DNA from: Whitmania pigra
Taxonomy: Eukaryota > Annelida > Clitellata > Hirudinida > Haemopidae
Length of the DNA: 64,000 nt
Assembly (NCBI GenBank): GCA_021613335.1
Contig: JAJTWR010000082.1
Location: 40,001-104,000, forward strand
Direction of reading: 5' to 3'
This document shows positions 25,153 through 38,424 of this stretch, piece by piece. A program made the position numbers and the translations under genes. The notes under the pieces were generated by a model. The model had not been told where the DNA came from. It made no database searches and saw nothing but the letters and a program-made list of their open reading frames with translations. Numbering within the stretch: position 1 is the stretch's first letter; every line of letters starts with the position of its first letter.

Positions 25153-27289
25153 ATCGATCAACAAAGATAAAACTGAAAGGAAAAGATTCACCGGATTAAA
25201 CCAATATCATGATTAGAGAATTATACCATAACATTCGCACTATTAATAATTTATGTTTTTTTTACTACTTGCTCTATCCGAATCAATTAAATTAAAATCG
25301 AACCTTGAGAGAATATGTACATGAATAGCTTCGATATGAATTGCTTTTAAGCGCAAATTTATGAGCTCTCAATGGATCGCAAACACTTGCGCAAGTGAAC
25401 TTTGTTATGTAAATTGACAAAATATTTTTATGGAAATGTGATGTTTCAGGACTATATTTTAATCCTAGCTTGAAGATATTTGCTGCTCTCTTTATCATTC
25501 ACTTTATTATCACTTATCATAATCTGAATTAAATTAAAATATAATCATCTTGTACATCGCACATTTTGTGAATGTCATGCATGGTTTACGATTCTAAGCT
25601 GTCCTAAGGTGATGATGATGATTGAACCTTAAAAAAGAGTCACGGAAAGTTTATCACCGGAACATTCGCCGTGGAAAATTCAGAGCTCGGAAAATTTATC
25701 GTCAAAAAAATTTAAGAAAGAATAATTCCTTTGTTTTAATAACGGCCATTGCATAGCTAGGTGATTAGGACGGTGCGTCCGCAACGGAATCCGCGCTGCC
25801 ATCGTGAGAGTTACGGCCTTAACCACCAGGCCATGCGGGCGCTATGAAAGAATAATTGGTTCTTTTTATATTTATATAGGTGATAACCCCCTCAGAATAA
25901 GGTTTACAAAGAAATTGCTTGTATTAACATAGTATCCAGTTTTTGGAAATAACATATAAATAAAAAATCATTTCATTTAATTATTACATGTATTAGTCAG
26001 AATCTTGGATGTGAAGCTCCAATTCAATAACATTCAGTTTCCCGTTAGCATATGATTCTATATCACTCGACACATCTCCATGGCCTCATACATGATCGCA
26101 CCTGTCAAATTTCATTGCTTCTCCGTAAAATTTCAATCTAAACCAATCTTTTGCATCAAGTATCCCTCTTCTGATTAAAAGAAAACACTGGACAATCTGA
26201 AAAACAGGCGATGGATGTTATTATTGTTTTATGCAACTTCACATCCATCATCCCAAGCAACAAATTACTGAAAAGTCACATGTGGAGGAAGCTCTCTTTC
26301 AGAAATGGACCTGTTACTGGTATATACCTTGATTTTGGGCAAAACCGCTCAAAGGGACATTTTTCTAAAAAGTTAGAGTCCCTATTAGCAATTTTTATTC
26401 TACATCCATTTGTGCACTGCACGTTGCGTAGCCCTTACAAAACACTAACCAAAGTATATTCCTATTAATTATCATACATTTTTGTTTCAAGGATTTATTC
26501 TCAAAATGTCAATGACGGTAATGTAGTTCAATATTATTGACATTTTAATACACATATCTATATATATTTAATCAAGAGTATTAGGTATTCAAATCTGACT
26601 GGATAGACTATGTTCGTCAAATAACACAACAAATAAATTTCACTTAGAAAATGAATAAAAACAACAAAAATAAAATTCTTAAATTTAAATTAAATTAATT
26701 TTCATTAACAAAATTATGTTGATTCCAATTTTATTGGGCTGGAGATTGGTTGCTTGGTTAGAATCACATAAGCTGATGTAAACAAACTCCGCCCACAAAA
26801 TGATTAAAAGCAACTAAAACATTAACTCAATCAAAAATTCTTGAATCAACTAACAACTTTAATAAAAAGTTATTAAATTTTATAAATTCAAAAATTTTTT
26901 TTTATTCGTCTCAGAGTGTTCTTTTGAAATTTTCATAAAAACATTCTACTTCCTCCCTGATAACGCCGGGCAGAACATATCGTAATTTTATAATTGTTTC
27001 CATCAGTTTAGTTAAGAAGTTTGAGCTTAAGTCCGACTTACGACTTATTACAATTTTTTTTATTTACTTTTTATTATTTAGTTGTTTATGAATTTTTTGA
27101 AAGCTTCACTTTTGTGGTGAATAAAAAAAAGCAAATATAAATGCAAGGAGTTTTATTTCAAAACAAATTTAAAAGCAATTTCTTTTAAAAAGTCTTCAAG
27201 CAATTACAAAAGTTAAAACATCATATTAAATTAGATAACAAAGTTAAATTAAATTAAACATAAATTTGAAAATGATTTGACAAAATTAA
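25153..27289. other. Intergenic stretch
   Basis: AT-rich, no gene recognised. The upstream part (25,260-25,450) resembles sequence upstream of dispanin 1 (20,960-21,150), again pointing to duplication of gene plus promoter. It contains the tRNA-like element listed separately. Confidence 0.4.
25778..25841 (-). repeat. tRNA-like segment, possible SINE head
   Basis: On the minus strand the sequence starts GCCCGCATGGCCTGGTGGTT. This contains a good RNA polymerase III A box (TGGCCTGGTGGTTAAGG); further on, GCGGATTCC may be a decayed B box. The arms do not fold into a convincing cloverleaf by eye, so it is more likely a tRNA-derived SINE fragment than a tRNA gene. Confidence 0.45.
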
Positions 27290-27294
27290 CAAGA

Positions 27295-27465
27295 AGCGGT
27301 AAATAGAGTTTATTTGTGTTTGTAAAGAAACCTTCAACAGTAGTAGCAGTAACTGTAGTAAGGCCTCTAGAAACTTACAGCCAACGCGATGATCACAATG
27401 ATCCCCACCACAAATCCTATGCTAGACAAAGCATACGAACCAATTAACATTGATTTTGCAGAATG
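27295..27465 (-). pseudogene. Dispanin exon-2 remnant
   Basis: The minus strand encodes a segment beginning SAKSMLIGSYAL and continuing with a Gly/Ile-rich membrane helix, clearly paralogous to exon 2 of dispanins 3 and 4. Similarity to their 3' UTR continues to about 27,130. It stops abruptly at about 27,465, before the loop and exon 1, where the neighbouring LINE-containing DNA begins. This is a dead copy. Confidence 0.75.
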
Positions 27466-27514
27466 GAAATAACACTGCTTGACAGAGTATGTAAATTAGA
27501 TAATTGATGAGCAC

Positions 27515-28255
27515 TTATCTCCTAGGTTCAAAATCGTAATTTCTAGAATTCGGCCATTTATTGACACAAAAGTTGCTCTTCTGTTATATTTCTTTTATTT
27601 ACCCTTATCTAACTTACTGCAATATAACATGGGCATCTATTTTTAACACACATTTACTTCAATTGCAAAAACGGATTACGCGAATAAATTTCTTATTATA
27701 GCCTCTGTCATCAACAGCCTCTGCTTTCTCTAACAATAGTCTGTTAAACATATCACAAATTCGTAATTTACAAATTGCTCTTTTCATGTTTTCATATGAT
27801 TTCAATTCTCTTCCACAAATATTTTCTGTTTTTTTTTTTTAATGTCAAGCAATAACTACAACAATCTTTCACACTTTCTACGTAATATTCGTGATTATAG
27901 TCCGTCTATTCCAAAGTCCACGCTTAAATTATTCTAAATTCAATGTTATGGCCCTAGACTTTAGTCCTTCATACCTTCATCTATCAAGGATCTAACTCAG
28001 TTAAACACATGCCCCTTCAAATTACTTTAGTTATTATTCATTTATTATAAATGTCGTGCAAACAATATTTATTGAGTGGAGGGGTATAGCTTATGATTTT
28101 GTATATAGCTAGGGTTAGGTCAGTCCGAGAGCGGAAGCATGTGCTTCCTTAAGGCTGGCCTTTTGGGTTTGTTTGAATTTATTTAGTGCTTTCGCTTTTT
28201 GTCTTTTCTGTGTATATAACGGTTTGTTTGTTTGATTCAATAAATTCACAAACCA
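27515..28255 (+). mobile_element. 3' end of a CR1/L2-like LINE, copy B
   Basis: The longest of the three copies. It encodes, with interruptions, the C-terminal region of a LINE reverse-transcriptase protein: PYLTYCNITWASIF, an LQLQKRITRI segment, NLQIALFMFSYDFNSLPQIF and SFIPSSIKDLTQLNTCPFK. A 3' UTR follows and ends near a TTGATTCAATAAATTC motif. The same order is seen in reverse at window positions 1-610 and 59,460-59,870. It is 5' truncated and not active. Confidence 0.7.
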
Positions 28256-28324
28256 CACAAAAATCACAACAACTGCCATTGTTTGGAGTAAATATACCAA
28301 ACCTGTAACTTTTTCTCCTTGCAG

Positions 28325-28512
28325 ATGTGAGCGTTCCTTATAACATTTTATTAGGGCTTGAATTCAGTATATCCTCAAAATCAGAAGGTGTGATTCATGT
28401 ATCAACATCTAAGAAAATGGGAAAGATTATCATTCAAATAACGTCTGAAGAATTGAAGATTGACGCTACTGCAGACATATTATCAGGTTTAGAATGTGGA
28501 TACAACCTCTAG
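28325..28512 (+). CDS. Unrecognised short exon-like frame at the duplication edge
   Basis: A frame that follows a good acceptor (TTCTCCTTGCAG, 28,313-28,324) and ends in TAG at 28,512. The last 52 codons (from GLEFSISSKSEGVIHVSTSK to the stop) are kept open in the duplicated copy at 35,709-35,867 with only one amino-acid change seen. No family was recognised. It may be the 3'-terminal exon of a decayed gene; coding status is uncertain. Confidence 0.3.
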
Positions 28513-30909
28513 TTACTTTTCTGCAGACGATGATTGGAAAACAGGAAAAAGAAGTTTGTTAGGTGCTTTCTTTAAACAGGAAGTTTTTGTGCGGGAAACC
28601 TAACTTACATTTTAACAAGCAATAGCTCTTTCTCGATCTTGTTGATTCCTAAAGCTGACTTTTCGATGAGGTAAATAATGAAGTCCAGGATTTGTTAGAA
28701 TGAGAGAAAAGCCATCAAGAATCCTTCTAAATGTTTCCTGCATTTTTCATAAAGAGGACCAATGATTAGACTGAACAAAATGTAAAGTTGATTCAAAATC
28801 TAAATATGGGGATCACAGACAAAAACAATAAAAGAAAACTAAGAAAGGGCTGCTCTAAGAGAGAATTTACAAAATCCAATATCTGTCAAAAGATTTTATT
28901 AGAGATAAATAGATTTTTCATAACAAAATTTTTATTAACATTATTTATTGTTTTATTAGTAGAACTGAATTTTAAAGTTAAAATTTTAATAAATTCAAGT
29001 TAGCAGCAGTTGATACTTCAATACCAACTACTCCTTGAATCGCCATAAACCGTTCAACAAACACTTCATCCGCTTTTTGGAAAAGTCTGAATTTATAATC
29101 ATTGGACAACCGGCAGCGGGAGTTTTCCCTTTAGGATGTTTCCTTAAATCACTTGTTTTAAAAGCGAATTGGAAATTATATTACTTCTTTACCAACACTC
29201 TTAATTGTTTTACCATCTGTGATGTTATAATTGCAAACAAATTGTTTGAATATTATGCCAGAACAAAATTTACAGTTTTATAATTACTGTTTAAACAAAA
29301 AAACTAAACCAATCAATGCCAACAACACGAACAGTGTCAAATTGTGAATTAGGTTTGGGCTAGCGGCTCTATAGTTACTTTACAAGTCCTCATCTTGCCT
29401 TCAGACCAATTTCTGTTTGAGATCCCTGCCCTGGACTAAACGTTCTTCCAAAGCACTAGCCCAAGTACATTCCCTTTGGTACTACCATTATTCTTTGTCA
29501 TTAATAGTTTTATTTATTTTTGTTTAAAACTTCTTAAACGAGATTATCACACGTTCATCTCGTTTCGCAAAATTTCAATGTTGTTGCTTTTGTTTCCTTC
29601 AGCTTAACATGAGCATGATATAAAATTCAAGAGGAACTTAATAAGGAAGTTTTATTTCAAAAAATTGTCAATAAATTTTAACCACCGCATAGTCAAATCC
29701 AATTGTGAATTTCTAAATGTTTTGTAGAAAATTGAAAAGAAGCGGCTAATAATAAGTATAATAATATTGGCAGTAACCATCTACACACTTATAGCTGCTG
29801 TAGTAGCTACGGGATCTCGAATAAATCACAGCCAGGACGATGATTGCGATGATTCCAATCACAACCCCAATGGCAGATAAAACGTAAGAGCCTATCAGCA
29901 TCGACTTTGCAGAAGCTTCGTCGCCATTCGCGGCCGAAGATTGACCCACCACTTCGAAAATATTAAAAATAATTTTAAAATTATTAATTTATTAATTCAT
30001 TGTCAATTAGATTGCAAATTATTCGCTTCTAGTATAAAATAAATCATAAAAATTTGAACTCACTAGCCAAAATGAAAGCAATGAGTCCAAAAAGACCACC
30101 GAAACACCAATATGTGACACAGGAAAAGATAATTGCTCCAGTGAAATTCAGGTAAGGCTTGTTTGCCAAGTAGACAGGCTGAGACTGTGTGGGTTGAACC
30201 ACTACTACAGGTGCTTGGACATTGTTATGGATAGTATTCTGGTTGATTCCTGTTGGTGGTGGGTATCCAGATTGAGGATATGGCGGATATCCTGGCGATT
30301 GATTATTATAAGCTGGAGCAAATGGTGGCTGGGTATAAGATGGCCCTCCAAATGTTTGTTGATGTGGCGAATATCCTGGTGGTTGTGGATACGGAAACTG
30401 TTCAGGTTTTTGAGGATATTCCATATCGATCTGCAAGGCAAAAACTGAAAAACAAGAGATTCGTTGAATTAATCAATGTTATAATTACATTGTTTGTTTT
30501 GTTTAATCATCCGCATTAATAATAATTTGGCATTATTTGTGGTATTTAGTGACATTTTCGAATTAATTAACACAAAATCAAACCTCGAGAGAAGATGATA
30601 TGGCTGAACAGTTTCAATGAAACCTGTTTAAGTAACCGTTCGCAGTGGGAATTTACGCTTGAGTTGTTTTTAATCTTGTGCTGAGAACAATATTCTTTTG
30701 GAGGGTCACCAGACGATTGAGCACAATAACAACTGCGCAAAGTTGAACAGAAATATTACTTAAGTGTAGAATTTAAAGTGAAGCAAGTATGGGGACACGT
30801 GTCTTGAGACCAATCGGGTTGAAAAAAAAGTACAATTTGCAAACTTTATTTTTGTTTTATGGTCAGTCTTTATTCTTGATAATAAAGCGCGACCAACTTA
30901 TTCATGTAA
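28354..30909. repeat. Tandem segmental duplication, copy 1
   Basis: About 2.56 kb, very similar to 35,708-38,322, and including dispanin 3 with its upstream and downstream DNA. Small indels separate the copies; for example, copy 2 has extra bases near 36,291-36,320. Confidence 0.93.
29746..30424 (-). CDS. CD225/dispanin family protein (dispanin 3)
   Basis: Two exons (30064-30424 and 29746-29951, phase-1 intron), 188 aa. Residues 1-75 or so are Pro/Tyr/Gln-rich (PYPQPPGYSPHQQ, YPPYPQSGYPP). Then PVYLANKPYLNFTGAI leads into a Cys-containing hydrophobic segment (SCVTYWCFGGLFGLIAFILA). After the splice come a loop (MVGQSSAANGDEASAKS), a second membrane helix rich in Ile/Val and a Tyr/Ser-rich tail. 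The M-V-G at the junction is the same motif as in vertebrate IFITMs at their intron. Cysteines beside the first hydrophobic segment are palmitoylation sites in IFITMs; the same here is inference. An acceptor (GCCTTGCAG) 7 bp before the ATG implies a 5' UTR exon not located. Confidence 0.88.
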
Positions 30910-32240
30910 TAAGTTTCATATTTCTTCTTTACCCCTGGCTTTTTCAAATGTGCGTTTGTGACAAGCAAGATCCCTTTCAAGCCTATCTAATAAGGTTTAA
31001 GACATTTGTGTGGCTACATTAGAAAATTGAGTTCAATGCATTGTGAAATCCTTCATAACAGTTGGTTGTTTTAGAAGATGCTTTAACACCATCTTCATGA
31101 TGATTCCAAATTCCGATAAGAATATGAATCTCTCCCAATTGTCCGTGTGCGTAATGGTTGATTTGCGCAAGTGTCTATATGCAACTGTCACGTAACATGA
31201 ACCTTATGGAGTTTTGCTTTAATTATAATTACAATAATAAATAATTATATTAATATGTTAAATAATTAATAAATGATTATAATAAAAATAAATGTTATCG
31301 GTGCATTACAGCACCATAAAGTGCCAATTCAAACATATTGCGTTCTATTACACGTGGGTTTGATTGGCGGAATGAATAGATTCTGTGTCACTGAATAATA
31401 GAGTGAATATTATTTAAGACGAAATTACGTATTCATGCTGAATACACAAGTTCTCAGCTATTTCCTTCCTGTATTCTGCATTAAGGAAGTATAAATGTTA
31501 TTCATGCGTTTCGACTACTTTTGCTTTTAATTTAATAAATCATTAATAAATTATTTAGAATATTAAAAAGGATATGGAATTCATTGGAAAAGAATTTGGT
31601 TGAATTAAAAGCAAAATCCTTTTTGTCATTGCCTAATGTAAAACACGAGTTATTAAATTATTATTAATATTATTATTATTATTATTATGTTTTTTGTGTT
31701 TATTATTATTTTTTTTTATTATTACTATTACTATTATTGATGCCGATTTCTTTGTATTTATTTGTCACCTATGCTTCACTAATGTGAATATTAATATTAA
31801 TAGTTATTATTATATTATAAAGTAGAAGTTAGCTTGAGTTGCAACCAATCATAGAATGGCAGATTCATTCAAATGATAAGAAAAAGTGATGACGTCAAAA
31901 GAAAATGTTCATTCAACAAGAAGCAAATAAAATCAGGATTCAAAGTAATAATAAGGAACACGTCTCAAAATAAAAATTTGATTAGAATTAATAGTTTTAG
32001 AAAGTGAAAAATTTCCAAATGTAGCTGGCAAGCCCTTCTTAGGCAAGTATAGAGTTTGGGTTTTTAAGCCAAGATCTTGGCTTTTATAAAGAATTATGAC
32101 CAAATCTGGGTGTTTTAGAAAAAATAATTTTTGTTGTAAAAATAATATTCTGTAAGGTGTTTTGGTCTATCTTTATAATAAAAAACCTTCTGCAGGCTTC
32201 TTTTTCTCTTTTTCACGCGCTGAACTTTGATTTTTGACTA
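30910..32240. other. Intergenic stretch between the duplicated copies, part 1
   Basis: AT-rich with an interrupted TTA run at 31,660-31,740. No gene recognised. Confidence 0.4.
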
Positions 32241-32515
32241 ATGGATGGTGATGCAGTTACTCCAGCTGCTAGTGGTCTTGATACACGTATTAAGAAAGCT
32301 AAGATGTGGCACAATCAGGCATTTAACGATGATTGGCTGACAGACATCGAACAAATTACTTAAAGGATTGGAAACAGGCAAATCCCAACAATTGTTTTGG
32401 AGTGAAATGTAAAGTTTGTTCATATTTATTGAATAACACTAATAAATCAGGTCTGCTGGCTCACAAGCAGATGCAGAAACATGTCACAAACGTGAAAGCT
32501 TTGGCTATTTGCTAG
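32241..32515 (+). pseudogene. hAT-like transposase N-terminal (BED-type zinc finger) fragment
   Basis: An ATG at 32,241 opens a frame that ends near 32,362 after FNDDWLTD. In another frame the protein continues with YLKDWKQANPNN, a C-x2-C pair (VKCKVC) and H-x5-H (LAHKQMQKH). This is the spacing of BED/TTF-type fingers at the start of hAT transposases. A frameshift therefore splits it. The open frame at 32,563-32,751 may be a further decayed part. It is a dead element remnant; the family call rests on the finger pattern. Confidence 0.5.
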
Positions 32516-33042
32516 TTTTGTAGAACTTGTAAGCTCTTAATTCAAGCTTAAAGCAACTCAAGTTGAGCTGGATTGATGGATTTTATGGCCGAACAAAATT
32601 TTCGCAGTTGAAGGCCAAAACCAAACTGGCTAACAAACTCTTGTTTGGGACGGTGAGCTCTCGCTTGTTAGCCAAACAAGCAATTGCCGGGGATGGATGT
32701 TGTTCCAAGTTCATTCCTGGCAAGAGTTTGGCTGATGATGTAACTCAATGAGGTTGTTGACAGAGATATGATAACAATAGAAACATAACCTTCAAGACTC
32801 AGATTAAAATTTGCTAATTGTGATGATGTAGTTTCCAAAACTGACTCTGTAGAATTTTTTTATTTAAATGAATTTATGTTTGATTTATTTCATTAATAAT
32901 ATAATCTTTATTTCATTGAGAACCCACAATAACATAAATAGTAATTTTAAAATGATAATAATTAACAATAAAAGCTGGTTTAATGTGATCTGAGCTTTTC
33001 TTGTTTTTGGCAATTTGGGCTTTTTTTTCAAAAATCGCACTG

Positions 33043-33546
<504 letters not shown>

Positions 33547-33590
33547 TAAGCGAACAACAAATACCTTGTTTTGTATGAGCTCTTGAGTTT

Positions 33591-33613
33591 CTCTCTCTCG
33601 AGAGAGAGAGAGA
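33591..33613. repeat. (CT)n(GA)n perfect palindrome
   Basis: TCTCTCTCTCGAGAGAGAGAGA can pair with itself over about 11 bp with no loop. It lies just beyond the TAA array. Confidence 0.9.
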
Positions 33614-34155
33614 ATTTTCATTGCTATGAAATTTGTTGTGTAACAAAAGGACTGAATTTTTGAATGCCAATGGTGCTACGACTTGTCAAACACTTAAATT
33701 CTTAATAAATAACAAGTTTCAGCAATTCATTCCCGGACCATATTAACATACTTTCCTTACTTTTGAGAATATACTAAGTTATTTAAGTAAGATCGAATCT
33801 CGACAAACAAAAATGTCGTTGAACAATTTCACTGTACTTTGCTTAATAAATCAGCAGGTTGTTCAAACTGGCCGAAAGCTGCGCATGTATAATATAATAT
33901 TACTAATATTACATAAGCTGTAATGTCAGCATGTGAATTGTGTACTTTTAAATCGATATTTGTTAAATGAATCTTATTAAGAGATTATACAATTGTTGTT
34001 GCAACAATATTACGATGGTTCTTGCCTTGATCCTACAATCACTTCCACCTGTCCTTGGAACACTTCTCTCGCCAAGGTTCCAACCAGTACCTCCTCCTCC
34101 TCCTCCATGTAAATTAATGCATCCGATTCCGTCTCTTCCCAACAGAATCTTTGCA

Positions 34156-35131
34156 CTAGTGATGGGTTATCCGAGAGTTATCCAACATCTCAGTCATAGC
34201 ATTCTTTGACCAATCTTGGTCTCGCCCATGAATGTAGTATACATAACAGTGTGTATGATACCTTCTAGGCTGAACTGTAAACTTACGGATCCATCCATCC
34301 TTTCTTGACATATGACAATGTGATCCTATGACATCCTCTAGGCTTATCTGTAGACTCACGGATCCATCTTCCGTCTCTTGACCGCCATCTGCTCTAAAGG
34401 AATGTTTCTTCCAATAGAATGTGTCCATCATATGTGTCTAATATGTTTTGCATATCAGCCTCATCCCCGAACCTTTCGTCTAAAATAACGTTGACTAGGT
34501 CTACCATCCTAAAACTTATCTAAATCTTCTTTTAACTTCTGTGGGAAAATCTCCTTCCCAAACTTTGTTTCAAAAGAATTGTTCGCTGGACTGACATCGA
34601 CCAAACCAAACTCTGATGTCGAGTCAGTATCGCTCCGCTCCTGGAACGTATGCATGACTTCATACATGGCATGCTTTGAACTGACGTTAATCAATTCACT
34701 CTCAACTTTAATGTCATCCATGTCCATGAGATGAGGCTCAACTTTATCAAATGGAAGGATTGTATCTTCCTCGCTCCCTTCCTCATCAGGGGCGTACTTA
34801 ACTCCTAAGGATAATCTCTGGCATTCCGGCAGATCCTTCTGCATTATCAGCTCCCAGGAGTCACCCTCGACTTCTTTTTGCAACTGTGCAATTTCGAAGT
34901 TTTCCTGTATGACTCACTTGTCTTGATCATTAAGATCAGTGCAATATCCATCAGACGACTCTTTGACTGAGAGTTCGTCTTCAGCCCAAATCTTCTGCTT
35001 CCTTCTGCAACAGAAACCTCCAAGGGCTTCCTTGAGGAGTGAAATTTGGCTCAACCACTCGCTGCCTGACAGCTGTCCTACACCTTCAGCCACGTAGCAG
35101 CGTCCTTGGCCGGTATGTAGCTACTGTAGCT
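34156..35131 (-). pseudogene. Unrecognised coding remnant, several frames
   Basis: On the minus strand, several protein-like pieces follow each other with frame changes: 35,110-34,920 (EWLSQISLLKEALGGFCCRR and onward to LNDQDK), 34,883-34,509 (acidic, 124 aa, ending KLKEDLDKF) and 34,431-34,156 (91 aa). Base composition is higher in GC than the flanks, which supports former coding function. A possible donor at the 'DQDK' point could mean introns rather than decay. I do not recognise the family. A 99-bp part (35,003-35,101) recurs at 38,326-38,424. Confidence 0.35.
35003..35101. repeat. 99-bp repeat, source copy
   Basis: Nearly identical to 38,326-38,424. Here it is embedded in the unrecognised coding remnant. 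Confidence 0.9.
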
Positions 35132-35707
35132 AAACTTCACATCAAAATATCACTTTGCTTCAACTGGTGTCCCGTTCGTTGACACGAACAGTATAAGATT
35201 ACTGCCCAAAATCAGCGATCCCACCTTCTTCCATATTTCAATGTCGACCACCGCAACATTAGTGCGAGTGTACCTTTTAGATTTACTTTCAGTTTAAAAT
35301 GTGAGGTACTTCAGCATATGTGCTGAAATAATTATTGGCTTTTATAACATTATCATCAGCTATAAATCCATCAGGTGTAAACAAAATTTCGCAGAAAAAA
35401 TTTTCGGAAAATACTCAGACTTGACCGGTATCAAAAAGCTTAAATAAGATTCTAGCCAAAATTTAGTACTGAAGGAAACGAATTTATGAGTGAAAGCAGG
35501 TCCGTATTTAGGGAAATTTATGAGTTCAAACCTTTCCTGCGAAATATTAAAAGATAATTTTAATTGTAAATTTTATTGATTTATTTTATATAATATCGTA
35601 AAATCGTAAAATCTTAAAACCAAGAGAAAAAATAGGATGCGGAAATGCATGTAGTTTTAGAAAAAGAACATGAGTATTCAGACGATCACAAAAATAACTG
35701 GTGAATA

Positions 35708-38322
35708 AGGGCTTGAATTCAGGATATCTTCAAAATCAGAAGGTGTGATTCATGTATCAACATCTAAGAAAATGGGAAAGATTATCATTCAAATAACGTC
35801 TGAAGAATTGAAGATTGACGCTACTGCAGACATATTATCAGGTTTAGAATGTGGATACAACCTCTAGTTGCTTTTCTGCAGACGATGATTGGAAAACAGG
35901 AAAAAGAAGTTTGTTAGGTGCTTTCTTTAAACAGGAAGTTTTTGTGCGGGAAACCTAACTTACATTTCAACAAGCAATAGCTCTTTCTCGATCTTGTTGA
36001 TTCCTAAAGCTGACTTTTCGATGAGGTATATAATGAAGTCCAGGATTTGTTAGAATGAGAGAAAAGCCATCAAGAAACCTTCTAAATGTTTCCTGCATTT
36101 TTCATAAAGAGGACCAATGATTAGACTGAACAAAATGTAAAGTTGATTCAAAATCTAAGTATGGAGATCACAGACAAAAACAATAAAAGAAAACTAAGAA
36201 AGGGCTGCTCTAAGAGAGAATTTAAAAAATCCAATATCTGTCAAAAGTTTTTATTAGAGATAAATAGATTTTTCATAACAAAATTTTTGTATTTTCATTG
36301 AAAATACACTTTGTAAAACATTATTTATTCTTTTATTAGTAGAACTGAATTTTAAAGTTAAAATTTTAATAAATTCAAGTTAGCAGTAGTTGATACTTCA
36401 ATACCAACTACTCCTTGAATCGCCATTAACCGTTCAACATCCGCTTTTTGGAAGAGTCTGAATTTATAATCATTGGACAACCGGCAGCGGGAGTTTTCCC
36501 TTTAGGATGTTTCCTTCAATCACTTGTTTTAAAAGTGAATTGAAAAATATATTACTTCTTTACCAACATTCTTAATTGTTTAACATCTGTGACGTTATAA
36601 TTGCAAACAAATTGTTTGAATATTATGCCAGAACAAAATTTACAGTTTTATAATTACTGTTTAAACAAAAAAAATTAGTCAACTGATCAACGCCAACAAC
36701 ACGAACAACAACAGTGTGTCAAATTGTGAATTAGGTTTGGGCTAGCGGTTCTAGGGTTACTTTACAAGTCCTCATCTGGCCTTCAGACCAATTTCTGTTT
36801 GGGATCAATTTCTTTTTGCCCTGGACTAAACGTTCTTTCAAAACACTAGCCCAAGTACATACCATTTGCTGCTACCATTATTCTTTGTCATTAATAGTTT
36901 TATTTATTTTTGTTTAAAACTTCTAAAACGAGATTATCACACGTTCATCTCGTTTCGCAACATTTCAATGTTGTTGCTTTTGTTTCCTTCAGCTTAACAT
37001 GAGCATGATATAAAATTCAAGAGGAACTTAATAAGGAAGTTTTATTTCAAAAATTGTCAATAAATTTTAACCATCGCATAGTCAAATCCAATTGTGAATT
37101 TCTAAATGTTTTGTAGAAAATTGAAAAGAAGCGGCTAATAATAAGTATAATAATATTGGCAGTAACCATCTACACACTTATAGCTGCTGTAGTAGCTACG
37201 GGATCTCGAATAAATCACACCCAGGACGATGATTGCGATGATTCCAATCACAACCCCAATGGCAGATAAAACGTAAGAGCCTATCAGCATCGACTTTGCA
37301 GAAGCTTCGTCGCCATTCGCGGCCGAAGATTGACCCACCACTTCGAAAATATTAAAGATAATTTTATTATAATAAATAATAAAACTATTAAGTTATTAAT
37401 TCATTGTCAATTAGATTGCAAATTAATCGCTTCTAGTATAAAATAAATGGTAAAAATATGAACTCACTAGCCAAAATGAAAGCAATGAGTCCAAAAAGAC
37501 ATCCAAAACACCAATACGTGACACAGGAAAAGATAATCGCTCCAGTGAAATTCAGGTAAGGCTTGTTTGACAAGTAGACAGGCTGAGACTGTGTGGGTTG
37601 AACCACTACTACAGGTGCTTGGACATTGTTGTGTATAGTATTTTGTTTGATTCCTGTTGGTGGTGGGTATCCAGATTGAGGATATGGCGGATATCCTGGC
37701 GATTGATTATTATAAGCTGGAGCAAATGGTGGCTGGGTATAAGATGGCCCTCCAAATGTTTGTTGATTTGGCGAATATCCTGGTGGTTGTGGATATGGAA
37801 ACTGTTCAGGTTTTTGAGAATTTTCCATATCGATCTGCAAGGCAAAAACTGAAAAACAAGAGATTCATTGAATTAATCAATGCTATAATTACATTGTTTG
37901 TTTTGTTTAATCATCCGCATTAATAATAATTTGGCATTATTTGTGGTATTTAGTGACATTTTCGAATTAATTAACACAAAATCAAACCTCGAGAGAAGAT
38001 GATATGGCTGTACAGTTTCAATGAAATCTGTTTAAGTAACCGTTCTTAATAATAGTGAATAACAAGGGAATTTACGCTTGAGTTTTTTTTTAATCTTGTG
38101 CTGAGAACAATATTCTTTTGGAGGGTCGCCAGACGATTGCACTCAATAACAACTGCTAAAGTGGAACAGAAATATTACGTAAATGCAGAATTTAAAGTGA
38201 ATAAAGTATGGGGACACGTGTCTTGAGACCAATCGGGTTTTAAAAAAAGTAAAATTTACAAACTTTATTTTTTAATGGTCAGTCTTTATTCTTGATAACA
38301 GCGCGACCAACTTATTCATGTA
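35708..38322. repeat. Tandem segmental duplication, copy 2
   Basis: About 2.6 kb matching 28,354-30,909 and carrying dispanin 4. It is followed within 3 bp by the 99-bp repeat, as if the DNA that follows copy 1 (30,910-35,002) had been deleted here. Confidence 0.93.
37135..37828 (-). CDS. CD225/dispanin family protein (dispanin 4)
   Basis: Two exons (37468-37828 and 37135-37340), phase-1 intron, 188 aa, the duplicate of dispanin 3. Differences are few: MENSQKPE for MEYPQKPE at the start, Asn for His in the Tyr-Pro-rich part, Cys for Gly in the first hydrophobic segment (CFGCLFG) and Gly for Ala in the last helix. The open frame, splice sites, Tyr-rich C-terminal tail and acceptor before the ATG are all kept. 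Low divergence with an open frame suggests a recent duplication. Role as for dispanin 3: a small membrane protein of unknown partner. Confidence 0.88.
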
Positions 38323-38325
38323 AAT

Positions 38326-38424
38326 TTCTGCAACAGAAAGCTCCAAGGGCTACCTTGAGGAGTGAAATTTGGCTCAACCACTCGCTGCCTGACAGCTGTC
38401 CTACACCTTCAGCCACGTAGCAGC
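38326..38424. repeat. 99-bp repeat, second copy
   Basis: Matches 35,003-35,101 with a few substitutions and ends sharply at CACGTAGCAGC. It directly abuts duplication copy 2. Confidence 0.9.
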
